Assembly: GCF_018780075.1 (NCBI RefSeq) | Contig: NZ_JADMKB010000009.1 | Coordinates: forward strand, 62,001-126,000 | From: Hydrogenophaga sp. | GTDB taxonomy: Bacteria > Pseudomonadota > Gammaproteobacteria > Burkholderiales > Burkholderiaceae_C | Direction of reading: 5' to 3' | Length of the DNA stretch: 64,000 bases | Program-made: the position numbers and the translations under genes | The notes under the pieces: generated by a model | What the model saw: the letters and a program-made list of their open reading frames with translations, nothing else | Told to the model about the DNA's origin: nothing | Databases searched by the model: none | Shown: piece by piece, positions 34,857 to 44,588 of the stretch | How the letters are laid out: each line of letters opens with the position of its first letter | How positions within the stretch are numbered: the stretch's first letter is position 1

Positions 34857-36170
34857 ATGGAGATCTACCTTGTTGGCGGGGCGGTGCGCGATGCCCTCAT
34901 GAGCCCCCGAAGTGACGCGTCCGAGCCGTCCCACGTGGACCGCGACTGGGTCGTGGTCGGGGCCACGCCCGAGGCCATGGTGCAGCAGGGCTTTCTGCCC
35001 GTGGGCCACGACTTCCCGGTGTTCCTGCACCCCGACACCCGCGAGGAATACGCGCTCGCGCGCACCGAGCGCAAGACCGCCCCGGGCTACCAGGGCTTCG
35101 CCTTCCACGCCGACCCCAGCGTCACGCTGGAAGACGATCTGGCGCGGCGCGACCTCACCATCAATGCCATGGCGGTGACCCTGCGCGATGCCGACGACCC
35201 GGCCCGGGCGACCCTGATCGACCCCCATGGTGGCCTGCGCGACCTGCGCTCGCGCGTGCTGCGCCACGTGACCCACGCCTTCGCCGAAGACCCGGTGCGC
35301 ATCCTGCGCGTGGCGCGTTTTGCCGCCCGCTTCCCGGACTTTTCGGTCGCGCCCGGCACCCTGGCCCTGATGCGCCAGATGGTCGATGACGGCGAGGTGG
35401 ACCACCTGGTCCCCGAACGGGTCTGGCAGGAACTCTCGCGCGGGCTGATGGAGCAGCGGCCGAGCCGCATGTTCGAGGTGCTCAGGGAATGCGGCGCGCT
35501 GGTGCGGCTGCTGCCCGAGGTGGACCGGCTCTGGGGCGTGCCGCAACGCGCGGACCACCACCCCGAGATCGACACCGGCGTGCACCTGATGATGGTGCTC
35601 GACATGAGCGCACGCCTGGGCGCGGGCCTGCCGGTGCGTTTCGCCTGCCTGTGCCACGACCTGGGCAAGGGCACGACGCCCGCCGACATCCTGCCGCGCC
35701 ACCTCGGCCATGAAGAGCGCAGTGCCAACCTGCTGCGCGGCGTGTGCGACCGCTGGCGCGTGCCGCGCGAGAGCCGCGAGCTGGCCGACGTGGTGGCGCG
35801 CGAGCACGGCCACATCCACCGCAGCGGCGACCTGGGCGCGGCGGCGCTGGTGCGGCTGCTGGAGCGCTGCGACGCGCTGCGGCGCCCGGCGCGGTTTGTC
35901 GAGGTGCTGCTGGCCTGCGAATGCGATGCGCGCGGGCGCCTCGGCCACAGCGAGAGCGCCTACCCCCAGAGCGCCCGGCTGGGTGGCGTGCTGGCGGCGG
36001 CGCAATCCGTCGACACCGCGGGGATTGCCCGCGCCGCCCTGCAGCCCGTTGCCCATCCGGACCACAATGCACAGGTCAGCGCGCAGGCGGCGGGCGAACG
36101 CATCGCCCATGCCATCCACCAGGCGCGTTGCCGCGCCGTGGCCCAGTCGCTGAATCTGGAGCACCCCTAG
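34857..36170 (+). CDS. cca: multifunctional CCA tRNA nucleotidyltransferase / phosphohydrolase
   Basis: This 437-residue enzyme adds and repairs the 3' CCA of tRNA. It has G-G-A-V-R-D and D-R-D-W-V-V-V-G (metal-binding Asp pair), the R-R-D-L-T-I-N-A-M-A motif and E-D-P-x-R-I-L-R. A C-terminal HD domain (H-D-L-G-K-G) gives phosphatase/phosphodiesterase activity in beta- and gammaproteobacterial enzymes. The ATG at 34857 starts M-E-I-Y-L-V-G-G; the frame is open earlier but overlaps PhzF. Confidence 0.95.
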   Translation: MEIYLVGGAVRDALMSPRSDASEPSHVDRDWVVVGATPEAMVQQGFLPVGHDFPVFLHPDTREEYALARTERKTAPGYQGFAFHADPSVTLEDDLARRDLTINAMAVTLRDADDPARATLIDPHGGLRDLRSRVLRHVTHAFAEDPVRILRVARFAARFPDFSVAPGTLALMRQMVDDGEVDHLVPERVWQELSRGLMEQRPSRMFEVLRECGALVRLLPEVDRLWGVPQRADHHPEIDTGVHLMMVLDMSARLGAGLPVRFACLCHDLGKGTTPADILPRHLGHEERSANLLRGVCDRWRVPRESRELADVVAREHGHIHRSGDLGAAALVRLLERCDALRRPARFVEVLLACECDARGRLGHSESAYPQSARLGGVLAAAQSVDTAGIARAALQPVAHPDHNAQVSAQAAGERIAHAIHQARCRAVAQSLNLEHP

Positions 36171-36179
36171 GAGCCCGAC

Positions 36180-36590
36180 ATGGCCAGCAACCCGTTCAAC
36201 CCCGCCCTGCCCGAAGGCATCCGCCGTTTCGGTTTTCGCAAGTGGTACGAACGCGAGCTGCTCTCCAGCCACGCCCACATGGCGCTGGCCCTGGTGTCGG
36301 CGGTGGCGCTGATCGCCAGCTTCGAGGCCTTCAAAGGCGGCAGCTGGGGCGAAAAGCTGATCGACACGGCCTTCGTGCTGATCTGTGCCAGCGTCTCGCT
36401 CTGGGCGCTGCGCCGTTACCTCTACCTGTTGATGCACGCCGAAGAAATGGCCAACCAGGCCAACTGCGGGCAATGCAAGGCCTATGGCCTGTTGCTGCTG
36501 GACAAGGCGGCCCCGGCCGAACGCGCGGCCCGTCTGGTGCCGGTGTGCTGCAAACGCTGCGGGTTTCGCTGGAACATGGAAGACGCGTGA
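36180..36590 (+). CDS. membrane protein with a cysteine-rich zinc-ribbon-like C-terminus
   Basis: The 136-residue protein has two hydrophobic helices (about 35-52 and 62-85) and a cytoplasmic tail with C-G-Q-C and, 35 residues later, C-C-K-R-C, which could form a zinc ribbon. It starts 9 bases after the cca stop, so it is probably co-transcribed. I do not recognise a named family. The ribbon might bind nucleic acid or a protein partner. Confidence 0.75.
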   Translation: MASNPFNPALPEGIRRFGFRKWYERELLSSHAHMALALVSAVALIASFEAFKGGSWGEKLIDTAFVLICASVSLWALRRYLYLLMHAEEMANQANCGQCKAYGLLLLDKAAPAERAARLVPVCCKRCGFRWNMEDA

Positions 36591-36597
36591 GGTAAAG

Positions 36598-36689
36598 CCC
36601 CCCGCGCCGCTTCGCGTCACCCCCCTCTCTCGCCTTCGGCGGGAGGGGGACGGCACTGGCCGTCCGGCAGAGCCGGCCCGGCGGTGCCC
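36598..36689 (+). repeat. structured intergenic repeat, copy 9 (extended second hairpin)
   Basis: This sense copy starts 7 bases after the stop. The C-run/G-run hairpin is lengthened by about 15 bases and closed by a TTCG loop. The outer arm pairs GGCAC with GTGCC and the inner stem is CCGGC-AGA-GCCGG. Confidence 0.8.
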
Positions 36690-36789
36690 TTGAGTTGCAC
36701 TGTTTCATGCGGCACAGGTGGCGCTCCGGCCCCATGCAAAGCTGGTTGAGCGAGTGGACCTGCGTCAAAAGCCCGGATAATTTGGCCGC

Positions 36790-37494
36790 ATGGCCCACCT
36801 GCTGATTGTTGAAGACGACGAACTGCTGCGCGACGGACTGAGCGCCCAGCTCATGCAGGCGGGTCACCGCATCGACACCGCCGCCGACGGCGAGCAGGCG
36901 CTGGAGCGCCTCCAGAACGACGCGTTCGAAGGCGTGGTGCTCGACCTGGGCCTGCCCAAGCTGGACGGCCTCACGGTGTTGCGGCGCCTGCGCCTGCGCC
37001 TGCCCGCCCTGCCGGTGCTCATCCTCACCGCGCGCGACGGCATCGAGGACCGGGTCGAAGGCCTCAACGCCGGGGCCGACGACTACCTCACCAAACCCTT
37101 CAACCGCGACGAGCTGCTGGCCCGCCTGCAGTCGATGCTGCGGCGCGCCAGCCTGCCCGCCTTCGGCCCTGCCGCCCCCCCGCCCCCACCGGCCACCGGC
37201 AGCCTGCGCGTGGACCCGGTGCTGCCGCGCGCCTGGCTCGGCAACGAGGCCATCGAACTGACCCAGCGCGAGTGGTCGCTGCTCGACCTGCTGGTGCGCC
37301 ACAGCGGGCAGGTGGTCAGCCGCGAAGACGTGCTGGCGGTGTGGCAGTCCGAGCCGGGTGAAGCCGGCGGCGTGGCGTCCAACGCGCTGGAGGTGTACGT
37401 GCACCGCCTGCGCCGCAAGCTCGCGGGCTCCACGCTCAACATCCGCAACATCCGCGGCCTGGGCTACCTGCTCGAATCGGCCAGCGCGCCATGA
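36790..37494 (+). CDS. OmpR-family response regulator (TctD/QseB-like)
   Basis: The 234-residue regulator has a receiver domain (E-D-D, phospho-Asp in V-L-D-L-G-L-P, Thr in L-T-A-R, Lys in T-K-P-F), a Pro-rich linker (about 122-140) and a winged-helix trans_reg_C domain (V-H-R-L-R-R-K-L, N-I-R-G-L-G-Y). Its stop overlaps the kinase ATG (ATGA). The pair converges on the sugar transport operon and could regulate it, as GltR-GtrS does for glucose uptake in pseudomonads, but that link is inference. Confidence 0.93.
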   Translation: MAHLLIVEDDELLRDGLSAQLMQAGHRIDTAADGEQALERLQNDAFEGVVLDLGLPKLDGLTVLRRLRLRLPALPVLILTARDGIEDRVEGLNAGADDYLTKPFNRDELLARLQSMLRRASLPAFGPAAPPPPPATGSLRVDPVLPRAWLGNEAIELTQREWSLLDLLVRHSGQVVSREDVLAVWQSEPGEAGGVASNALEVYVHRLRRKLAGSTLNIRNIRGLGYLLESASAP

Positions 37495-38858
37495 CGGCCG
37501 GCGTGCCGGGCCTGTCGCTGCGCCGTCAGCTGCTGATCTGGCTGCTGCTGCCGCAGCTGGTGCTCTGGGCCGGCGGCGGCCTGCTGGCCTACCGCATCGC
37601 GCTGTCGTACGCCGAGAAGGGCATCGACCAGTCGCTCACCCAGTCGGTGCGGGCGCTGGCGCGCCAGGTCAAACCCATCGGCTCCGGCCTGCTGATCGAC
37701 TTTCCGCGCGCCGCGCAGGACGTGCTGGAGCAGGACCCGGACGACCGCATCAGCTACATGGTGTCGTCGCCCCCGGGCCAGTTCCTGCTGGGCAACCAGC
37801 GGCTGCCGCAACCCGAAGGCCTGGTCGCGGTGCCTGGCGAGCCCCTGCTCTACAGCGCCACGTTTGAAAAACGGCCGATGCGGTTTGTGGCCATGGACCT
37901 GAACTACGGCGAAGACAACGCGCCACAGACCATGCGCGTGCAGGTGGGCAAGAGCCTGGCGGTGCAGCAGCGCATCGCGCGCGAGCTGATCGCCGACATG
38001 CTGGCGCCGCTGCTGGCGGCCGGCGTGCTGCTGAGCCTGGCGGTCTACGGAGGCATCCAGCGCGGCCTGGCGCCGCTGACGCGCCTGACCGCGCAGCTGG
38101 AGAACCGCTCGGTCAACGCGCTCTCGCCCATCGGCATGACGCAAGCGCCCAACGAGGTGCACGCCCTGGTGCAGGCCATCAACGGCCTGCTCGACGAGGT
38201 GGCGCGCAACGTGAACCAGGAAAAACGCTTCATCAGCGACGCCGCCCACCAGTTGCGCACGCCGCTGGCCGGCCTGATCAGCCAGGTGGAACTGGCGCAG
38301 CGCGAAAACAGCGACCCGGTGGTGGGGGCGCGCCTGAACAAGGTGCGCACCGGCGCCGAGCGCAGCGCCCACCTGGTGCACCAGCTGCTCACCCTGGCGC
38401 GCACCGAAACCACGGCCCGGCGCGAGACGCTGGACCTCGCCGCGCTCGCCCGCGAGGTGGCCCGCGAATGGACCCCCAAGGCCGTCGCGGCGGGGGTGGA
38501 CCTGGGCTTCGAAGGCAACGACCACCGCGAGCTGCAGGGTGACGCCCTGCAACTGCGCGAAGCCATGGCCAACCTGATCGACAACGCCCTGCGCTACACG
38601 CCGCGCGGCAGCGCGGTCACGCTCAAGGTCGAGGCCCATGGCGACCGGACCTGCCTGATCGTCGAAGACAACGGCCCGGGGCTCAGCGACGGCGACATGG
38701 CGCATGTGTTCCAGCGCTTCTGGCGCGCCAGCGAACAACCCGGCGGCTGCGGCCTGGGGCTGGCCATCGTGCGGGAGATCGCGCGGCGCCACGGCGGTGA
38801 CGCACTTGTGGAGCGCGTCGAGCCCCATGGGCTGAGGGTCGTGCTGACCCTCAGCTGA
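37491..38858 (+). CDS. membrane histidine kinase (TctE-like)
   Basis: The 455-residue kinase has two transmembrane helices (about 15-35 and 165-185) and a periplasmic 2CSK_N-type sensor of the TctE group between them. A HAMP-like linker, HisKA with the phospho-His in A-A-H-Q-L-R-T-P-L and HATPase_c (D-N-A-L-R-Y-T, D-N-G-P-G, G-L-G-L-A-I-V) follow. TctE senses tricarboxylates in Salmonella; the ligand here is unknown. The 3' end lies 6 bases from the convergent gtsD-like gene. Confidence 0.92.
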   Translation: MTAGVPGLSLRRQLLIWLLLPQLVLWAGGGLLAYRIALSYAEKGIDQSLTQSVRALARQVKPIGSGLLIDFPRAAQDVLEQDPDDRISYMVSSPPGQFLLGNQRLPQPEGLVAVPGEPLLYSATFEKRPMRFVAMDLNYGEDNAPQTMRVQVGKSLAVQQRIARELIADMLAPLLAAGVLLSLAVYGGIQRGLAPLTRLTAQLENRSVNALSPIGMTQAPNEVHALVQAINGLLDEVARNVNQEKRFISDAAHQLRTPLAGLISQVELAQRENSDPVVGARLNKVRTGAERSAHLVHQLLTLARTETTARRETLDLAALAREVAREWTPKAVAAGVDLGFEGNDHRELQGDALQLREAMANLIDNALRYTPRGSAVTLKVEAHGDRTCLIVEDNGPGLSDGDMAHVFQRFWRASEQPGGCGLGLAIVREIARRHGGDALVERVEPHGLRVVLTLS

Positions 38859-38864
38859 AGGACT

Positions 38865-39959
<1,095 letters not shown>

Positions 39960-39962
39960 GTG

Positions 39963-40823
39963 TTATCCCTTCACGGCGCCAGCCGTGAGACCTTTGACGA
40001 AATATTGACCGGCGAGCACGTACACCAGCATGGTGGGCAGGCCGGCGATGATGGCCGCGGCCATGTCCACGTTGTAGGCCTTGACGCTGCTGGTGGTGTT
40101 GGCCATGTTGTTGAGGCCCACGGTGACCGGCTTGCTGTCGGCGCCGCTGAAGGCCACACCGAACAGGAAGTCGTTCCAGATGTTGGTGAACTGCCAGATC
40201 AGCGTGACCATCATGATGGGCGTGGACATGGGCACCACGATGCGCCAGAAGATGCGCCAGAACCCGGCGCCGTCGATGCGCGCGGCGTTCACCAGCTCGC
40301 GCGGCACGGCGGTGTAGTAGTTGCGGAAGAACAGCGTGGTCCCGGCCATGCCCGCCAGGCAGTGCACCAGCACCAGTCCCGCGATGGAGCTGGAGATGCC
40401 GAGCCAGCCCAGCACCTGGCTCATGGGCAGCAGCACCACCTGGAAGGGCATGAACACGCCGAACAGCAGGAAGCCAAACAGCACCTCGGAACCCCGGAAC
40501 TTCCACATGCTCAGCACGTAGCCGTTGATGGCGCCCCAGGCGGTGGAGATCAGCACCGCCGGCACGGCCATGATCACCGAGTTCCAGAAGTAGGGCTGCA
40601 GGCCGCGGCAGTCCACCCCGGTGCAGGCGGTGGACCAGGCCAGACGCCACGATTCGAAGTTCAGGCTGTGGGGCAGGCTCAGCAGGTTGCCCGAGCGGAT
40701 CTGCTCGGCGTCCTTGAGCGAGGTCGCGACCATCACGTACAGCGGCGCCAGGAAAAACAGCGCGGCGACCAGCAGCAGGCCGTAGACGAACAGGCGACCG
40801 AGTGAAAACGATTTGGCAGTCAT
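39963..40823 (-). CDS. gtsC: sugar ABC transporter permease (GtsC-like, CUT1)
   Basis: This 286-residue inner-membrane protein has six transmembrane helices and the EAA loop E-L-V-N-A-A-R-I-D-G-A-G (the family E-A-A-x-x-D-G-A site) that contacts the ATPase. The ATG at 40823 starts M-T-A-K-S-F-S. An earlier start would run into the structured repeat that separates it from gtsB. It forms a heterodimeric channel with GtsB. Confidence 0.92.
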   Translation of the reverse strand: MTAKSFSLGRLFVYGLLLVAALFFLAPLYVMVATSLKDAEQIRSGNLLSLPHSLNFESWRLAWSTACTGVDCRGLQPYFWNSVIMAVPAVLISTAWGAINGYVLSMWKFRGSEVLFGFLLFGVFMPFQVVLLPMSQVLGWLGISSSIAGLVLVHCLAGMAGTTLFFRNYYTAVPRELVNAARIDGAGFWRIFWRIVVPMSTPIMMVTLIWQFTNIWNDFLFGVAFSGADSKPVTVGLNNMANTTSSVKAYNVDMAAAIIAGLPTMLVYVLAGQYFVKGLTAGAVKG

Positions 40824-40855
40824 GACAAGCACCCGGCGAGAAGGGTTTGACCAAG

Positions 40856-40937
40856 GGCACCCGTGGAACCGGCTTCGCCGGGCCACCAGGTGCGTCCCCC
40901 CTTCAGGGGGGAAGACGCGAAGCGGCGCAGGGGGGTG
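40856..40937 (-). repeat. structured intergenic repeat, copy 10, inside the gts operon
   Basis: This minus copy starts 3 bases after the gtsB stop and lies before gtsC, within what should be one transcript. The outer arm pairs GCACC with GGTGC and the inner stem is CCGGC-GAA-GCCGG. Confidence 0.8.
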
Positions 40938-40940
40938 TGC

Positions 40941-41819
40941 TTACCTGTCATGGGGTTTGCTCCGCAGTTCGCTGTACAGATAGGGAACCACAATCGCCGC
41001 CACGGTCGCCAGCATCATGGTGGCGCTGGCCGCGCCCAGACCGATCTGGCCGCGCGTGAAGCTCATGGTGTACATGAAGGTGGCGGGCACGTCGGTCGCG
41101 AAACCGGGGCCGCCGGCGGTGAGCGCCATCACCAGGTCGAAGCTCTTGATCGACAGGTGCGAGAGCACCAGCACGGTGGAGAAAACCACCGGCCGCAGGA
41201 TCGGCAAAATGATGCGCCAGTAGATCAGCGGCAGCGAGGCGCCGTCGATCTGAGCGGCCTTGATGATGCTGTCGTCGATGCCGCGCAGGCCCGCGAGGAA
41301 CAGCGCCATCGCAAAGCCGGCCGACTGCCAGATGCCCGCGATCACCACGCAGTAGATCGCGTAGTCCGACTGCACCAGCCAGTCGAAACTGAAGGTCGTC
41401 CAGCCCAGGTCCTGCATGAGCTTCTGCAGGCCGTCGCTGGGGTTGAGGATCCACTTCCAGGCGGTGCCGGTGACGATGAACGACAGCGCCATGGGGTAGA
41501 GGTAGATGGTGCGCAGCAGGCCTTCGGCGCGGATCTTCTGGTCGAGAAAGATCGCCAGCACCATGCCCACGGCCATCGAGCCGCCCACATAGAGCACGCT
41601 GAAGATGCCGAGGTTTTTCAGGGCCACGTACCAGCGGTCCATTTCCCAGAGCGCGGCGTACTGGTCCAGGCCCACGAAGTTCTCGTAGTTGGGCAGCATG
41701 CGCGAGCCGGTCAGCGAGAGCACGCCGTTCCAGATCATGAGCCCGTAGATGAAGGCGAAGCCCAGCACGAAGGCCGGGGTGATCACCAACTTGGGCAAGA
41801 GGGTTTCAAAGGATTTCAT
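40941..41819 (-). CDS. gtsB: sugar ABC transporter permease (GtsB-like, CUT1)
   Basis: This 292-residue partner permease has six transmembrane helices and the EAA loop I-I-K-A-A-Q-I-D-G-A-S. The ATG at 41819 shares one base with the stop of the binding protein gene before it (TGATG), so the two are translationally coupled. The stop is TAA at 40941, directly before a structured repeat. Confidence 0.92.
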   Translation of the reverse strand: MKSFETLLPKLVITPAFVLGFAFIYGLMIWNGVLSLTGSRMLPNYENFVGLDQYAALWEMDRWYVALKNLGIFSVLYVGGSMAVGMVLAIFLDQKIRAEGLLRTIYLYPMALSFIVTGTAWKWILNPSDGLQKLMQDLGWTTFSFDWLVQSDYAIYCVVIAGIWQSAGFAMALFLAGLRGIDDSIIKAAQIDGASLPLIYWRIILPILRPVVFSTVLVLSHLSIKSFDLVMALTAGGPGFATDVPATFMYTMSFTRGQIGLGAASATMMLATVAAIVVPYLYSELRSKPHDR

Positions 41820-43093
41820 CAGTGGGATTTCTGCGATGGGGCCGACAGGGCCGTCAGCTGGCTTTGCACCTCGCTCACCGTGAGCTTGTCGTTGTTCCAG
41901 AAGTCCGACACCAGCTTGCGCATGGACGCTTGCTGGGCCGGGGTGAGTGCCATGCCGTGGGCCACCGAAGGCACCAGGGCGCCGCTGCGCGAGGTGGCGG
42001 CGAAGTCGCGGGCCGACACCTTGGCGCAGTCGTCGAAACGGTCCAGCGGCATGTTCAGGCGCACCGGGATCGAGCCCTTGCGCAGGTTGAAGCGTTCCTG
42101 GAAGTCCTTGCCCATCAGCAGGTAGGCGAGGTAGCCCTGCGCCTTCTGCGCTTCCCAGCCCTTGAGCTGGAACATGGCGAAGGAATCCACGTTGTAGGTG
42201 TAGGCCTCGGCCGTGCCCGGCGCGGGCACACAGAGGAAGTCCTTGCCGGGGGTCTGGCCGGCGGCGATGAACTCGCCTTTGGCCCAGTCGCCCATGAACT
42301 GGAAGCCGGCCTTGCCGCCGATCACCAGTTCGGTGCTCAGGTTCCAGTCGCGCCCGGGGGACGCGGCGTCGGTGTAGGGCTTGATGCGGCGCATCAGTTC
42401 GAGCGAGCGCCGCATGGCGTCGCCCGACAGCGCGGCGGGTTCGAGGTTGACCAGCGCGCGGGTGTAGAGCGCCGGGCCGCCCACGCCGAGCACGATGGAC
42501 TCGAACAGCGTGAAGTCCTGCCAGTCCTGGCCGCCATGGGCGACCGGGATGAAGCCCGCCGCGCGGATGCGGTCGGCGGCGGCGAAGAATTCGTCGAAGC
42601 TGCGGGGTGCGGACGCCACGCCCGCCTTGCGCAGCACGGCGGCATTGGCCCACAGCCAGTTCACGCGGTGCACATTGACCGGCACCGCCACGTAGCGGCC
42701 CTTGTGCTTCATCTGGTCGGCGACCACCTTGGGCAACACGTCGTCCCAGCGGTCGAACGAGGCCATGGCGTCGAGGCTGGTCAGGGCGTTGAGCGCGGCC
42801 CATTCCTGGATCGCCGGGCCTTTGATGTTGGCGGCCGCGGGCGGCTGGCCCTGGAGCACGCGCTCGCGCAACACGGCCATGGCGTTCTGGCCGCCACCAC
42901 CGGGCACGGTGAAATCTTTCCAGGTGTGCCCGCGCTGGGCCATCGAGGCCTTGAGCTCGGCCACCGACTTGGCTTCGCCACCGGACGTCCAGTAGTGAAG
43001 CACCTCCACCTCACCCGCGATGGCGGGCGCACCCACCAGCAGGGTGATCGCCGCCAGCGCGCGTTGCAGAACGGCAGCCAGGGTCATGGACAT
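41819..43093 (-). CDS. sugar-binding protein, GtsA-like, second copy
   Basis: The 424-residue periplasmic protein has a signal peptide (cleavage near A-I-A) followed by G-E-V-E-V-L-H-Y-W-T-S-G-G, identical over that stretch to the preceding paralogue, and similar along its whole length (A-V-P-V-N-V-H-R-V-N-W, G-F-Q-F-M-G-D-W-A-K-G-E-F). It has no Shine-Dalgarno; its ATG comes just after the T-rich tail of a terminator hairpin, so read-through should limit it. An in-frame ATG lies at 43087. It is coupled to gtsB by TGATG. Confidence 0.9.
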   Translation of the reverse strand: MSMTLAAVLQRALAAITLLVGAPAIAGEVEVLHYWTSGGEAKSVAELKASMAQRGHTWKDFTVPGGGGQNAMAVLRERVLQGQPPAAANIKGPAIQEWAALNALTSLDAMASFDRWDDVLPKVVADQMKHKGRYVAVPVNVHRVNWLWANAAVLRKAGVASAPRSFDEFFAAADRIRAAGFIPVAHGGQDWQDFTLFESIVLGVGGPALYTRALVNLEPAALSGDAMRRSLELMRRIKPYTDAASPGRDWNLSTELVIGGKAGFQFMGDWAKGEFIAAGQTPGKDFLCVPAPGTAEAYTYNVDSFAMFQLKGWEAQKAQGYLAYLLMGKDFQERFNLRKGSIPVRLNMPLDRFDDCAKVSARDFAATSRSGALVPSVAHGMALTPAQQASMRKLVSDFWNNDKLTVSEVQSQLTALSAPSQKSH

Positions 43094-43098
43094 GATGG

Positions 43099-43150
43099 AA
43101 AAAAAGGGGGCAAAAAAGACCTGTCCGGGCCGACACGGCGCCGGACAGGT
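43099..43150 (-). terminator. Rho-independent terminator between the two binding-protein genes
   Basis: Read on the minus strand, a 10-bp perfect stem (ACCTGTCCGG and CCGGACAGGT) is followed by two T-runs. A second small hairpin (GGGCACC-ACGC-GGTGCCC, 43159-43176) lies closer to the gtsA stop. Partial termination here would give more first binding protein than transporter. Confidence 0.8.
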
Positions 43151-43186
43151 GTTTCGGAGGGCACCACGCGGTGCCCGGGCACACGC

Positions 43187-44437
43187 TTACTTGGTCGCTG
43201 CGGCTTTGGCGATGTTCTTCACACCGTCGGCCACCGAGATCTTGTCGTCGTTCCAGAACTGGCTCACGGCGTCCTTGATGGCGCCTTCGGCGGCGGGCGC
43301 AATGGCCATGCCGTGGGCGATCGAGGGCACCAGGCCACCACTCTTGGCGGTGTCCACGAAGTCCTTGCTGGAGAGCTTGGCGCAGTCGTCGAACTTGTCC
43401 ATCTTCATGTTCAGGCGGACCGGGATGGAACCCTTGTTCAGGTTGAACACTTCCTGGAACTCGGTGCCCATGATGGCCGCGGCCAGGTCGCCCTGGGCCT
43501 TCTGTGCGGTCGCGTCCTTCAGCTTGAACATGGCGAAGGAGTCCACGTTGAAGGTGTAGGCGTTGGCCGTGCCGGGCGCGGCGGCGCAGATGTAGTCCTT
43601 GCCGGGCACCTTGCCGGCGGCCGAGAACTCGCCCTTGGCCCAGTCACCCATGAACTGGAAGGCGGCCTTTTCCTGGATCAACATGGCCGTGGCCAGGTTC
43701 CAGTCGCGGCCGGGGGCGGCCGGGTCGGTGTAGGACTTGATCTTGCGGAAGGTTTCCAGCGACTTGGTCATGGTCGGGCTGGTCAGGGCCTTCTGGTCGA
43801 GCTTGACCATCGCATCCTGGTAGAACTTGGCGCCACCAACACCCAGCACCACCGATTCAAAGGTGGTGAAGTCCTGCCAGTTCTGGCCACCGTGCGCGAC
43901 GGGAATCAGGCCGGCTTTCTTGACCTTCTCGGCGGCGGCAAAGAACTCGTCCCAGCTCTTGGGCGCGCCCGTCACACCGGCCTTTTTCAGCACGGCGGCG
44001 TTGGCCCACATCCAGTTGACGCGGTGCACGTTGACCGGCGCGGCCACGTAGTTGCCCTTGGACTTCATCACGTCGGCCACCACCTTGGGCAGCAGGCTGT
44101 CCCACTGCTCGGCCTTGGCGACGGCGTCCAGGTTGGCCAGCACGCCTTCGGCGGCCCACTCCTGGATGGCCGGGCCCTTGATCTGGGCGGCGGCGGGTGG
44201 GTTGCCCGACACGACACGGCTCTTGAGCACCGTGGCGGCGTTGTCACCACCACCACCGGCGACCGCGAAGTCTTTCCACACATGGCCCTTGGCCTGCATG
44301 ATTTTTTTCAGCTCGGCAACCGACTTGGCTTCGCCGCCCGAGGTCCAGTAGTGCAGGACCTCCACTTCACCGGCCAGCGCCGCAGAGCCGGCCACGGTGA
44401 GGGCCACGGCCATCGCGAGTTTCGAGAGTTTCAGCAT
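43187..44437 (-). CDS. gtsA: sugar-binding protein, GtsA-like, first copy
   Basis: This 416-residue periplasmic binding protein of the CUT1 glucose/mannose type has a signal peptide (cleavage after A-L-A) and the G-E-V-E-V-L-H-Y-W-T-S-G-G-E-A mature start typical of GtsA. Two ATGs lie side by side at 44440 and 44437; the second is better spaced from GGAG. It is the first transport gene after glk and is followed by a terminator, as expected for a binding protein needed in excess. Confidence 0.92.
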   Translation of the reverse strand: MLKLSKLAMAVALTVAGSAALAGEVEVLHYWTSGGEAKSVAELKKIMQAKGHVWKDFAVAGGGGDNAATVLKSRVVSGNPPAAAQIKGPAIQEWAAEGVLANLDAVAKAEQWDSLLPKVVADVMKSKGNYVAAPVNVHRVNWMWANAAVLKKAGVTGAPKSWDEFFAAAEKVKKAGLIPVAHGGQNWQDFTTFESVVLGVGGAKFYQDAMVKLDQKALTSPTMTKSLETFRKIKSYTDPAAPGRDWNLATAMLIQEKAAFQFMGDWAKGEFSAAGKVPGKDYICAAAPGTANAYTFNVDSFAMFKLKDATAQKAQGDLAAAIMGTEFQEVFNLNKGSIPVRLNMKMDKFDDCAKLSSKDFVDTAKSGGLVPSIAHGMAIAPAAEGAIKDAVSQFWNDDKISVADGVKNIAKAAATK

Positions 44438-44485
44438 CATGTCTCCAGATAAGAAGGGGTTGCTGCTTGGGCCAGGGGCCGCAGC

Positions 44486-44571
44486 GGTGTTCCATCCAGA
44501 GAGACACCATGCCACCCCGGAGGCATTAATTTTTCATTAATTAATCTTCCGGGGCATCGGGAAAAACCCGA
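44486..44571 (-). promoter_or_regulatory. gtsA upstream control region
   Basis: The glk-gtsA interval holds three symmetric elements. These are GGTGT-N13-ACACC (44486-44508), an AT-rich ATTAAT-type core (44523-44546) flanked by CCGGA/TCCGG arms, and TCGGG-AAAAA-CCCGA (44557-44571), a small hairpin after glk. The AT-rich block is exceptional in this GC-rich window and suggests a separate, regulated gtsA promoter. Confidence 0.45.
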
Positions 44572-44588
44572 GGTCACGTCACAAAGTT

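Noticed and set aside
41822..44452. A plus-strand open frame of almost 900 codons opposite the two binding-protein genes
   Set aside because: It mirrors the codon bias of the duplicated genes and contains His/Val/Gly-rich shadow sequence repeated because the genes are paralogues.
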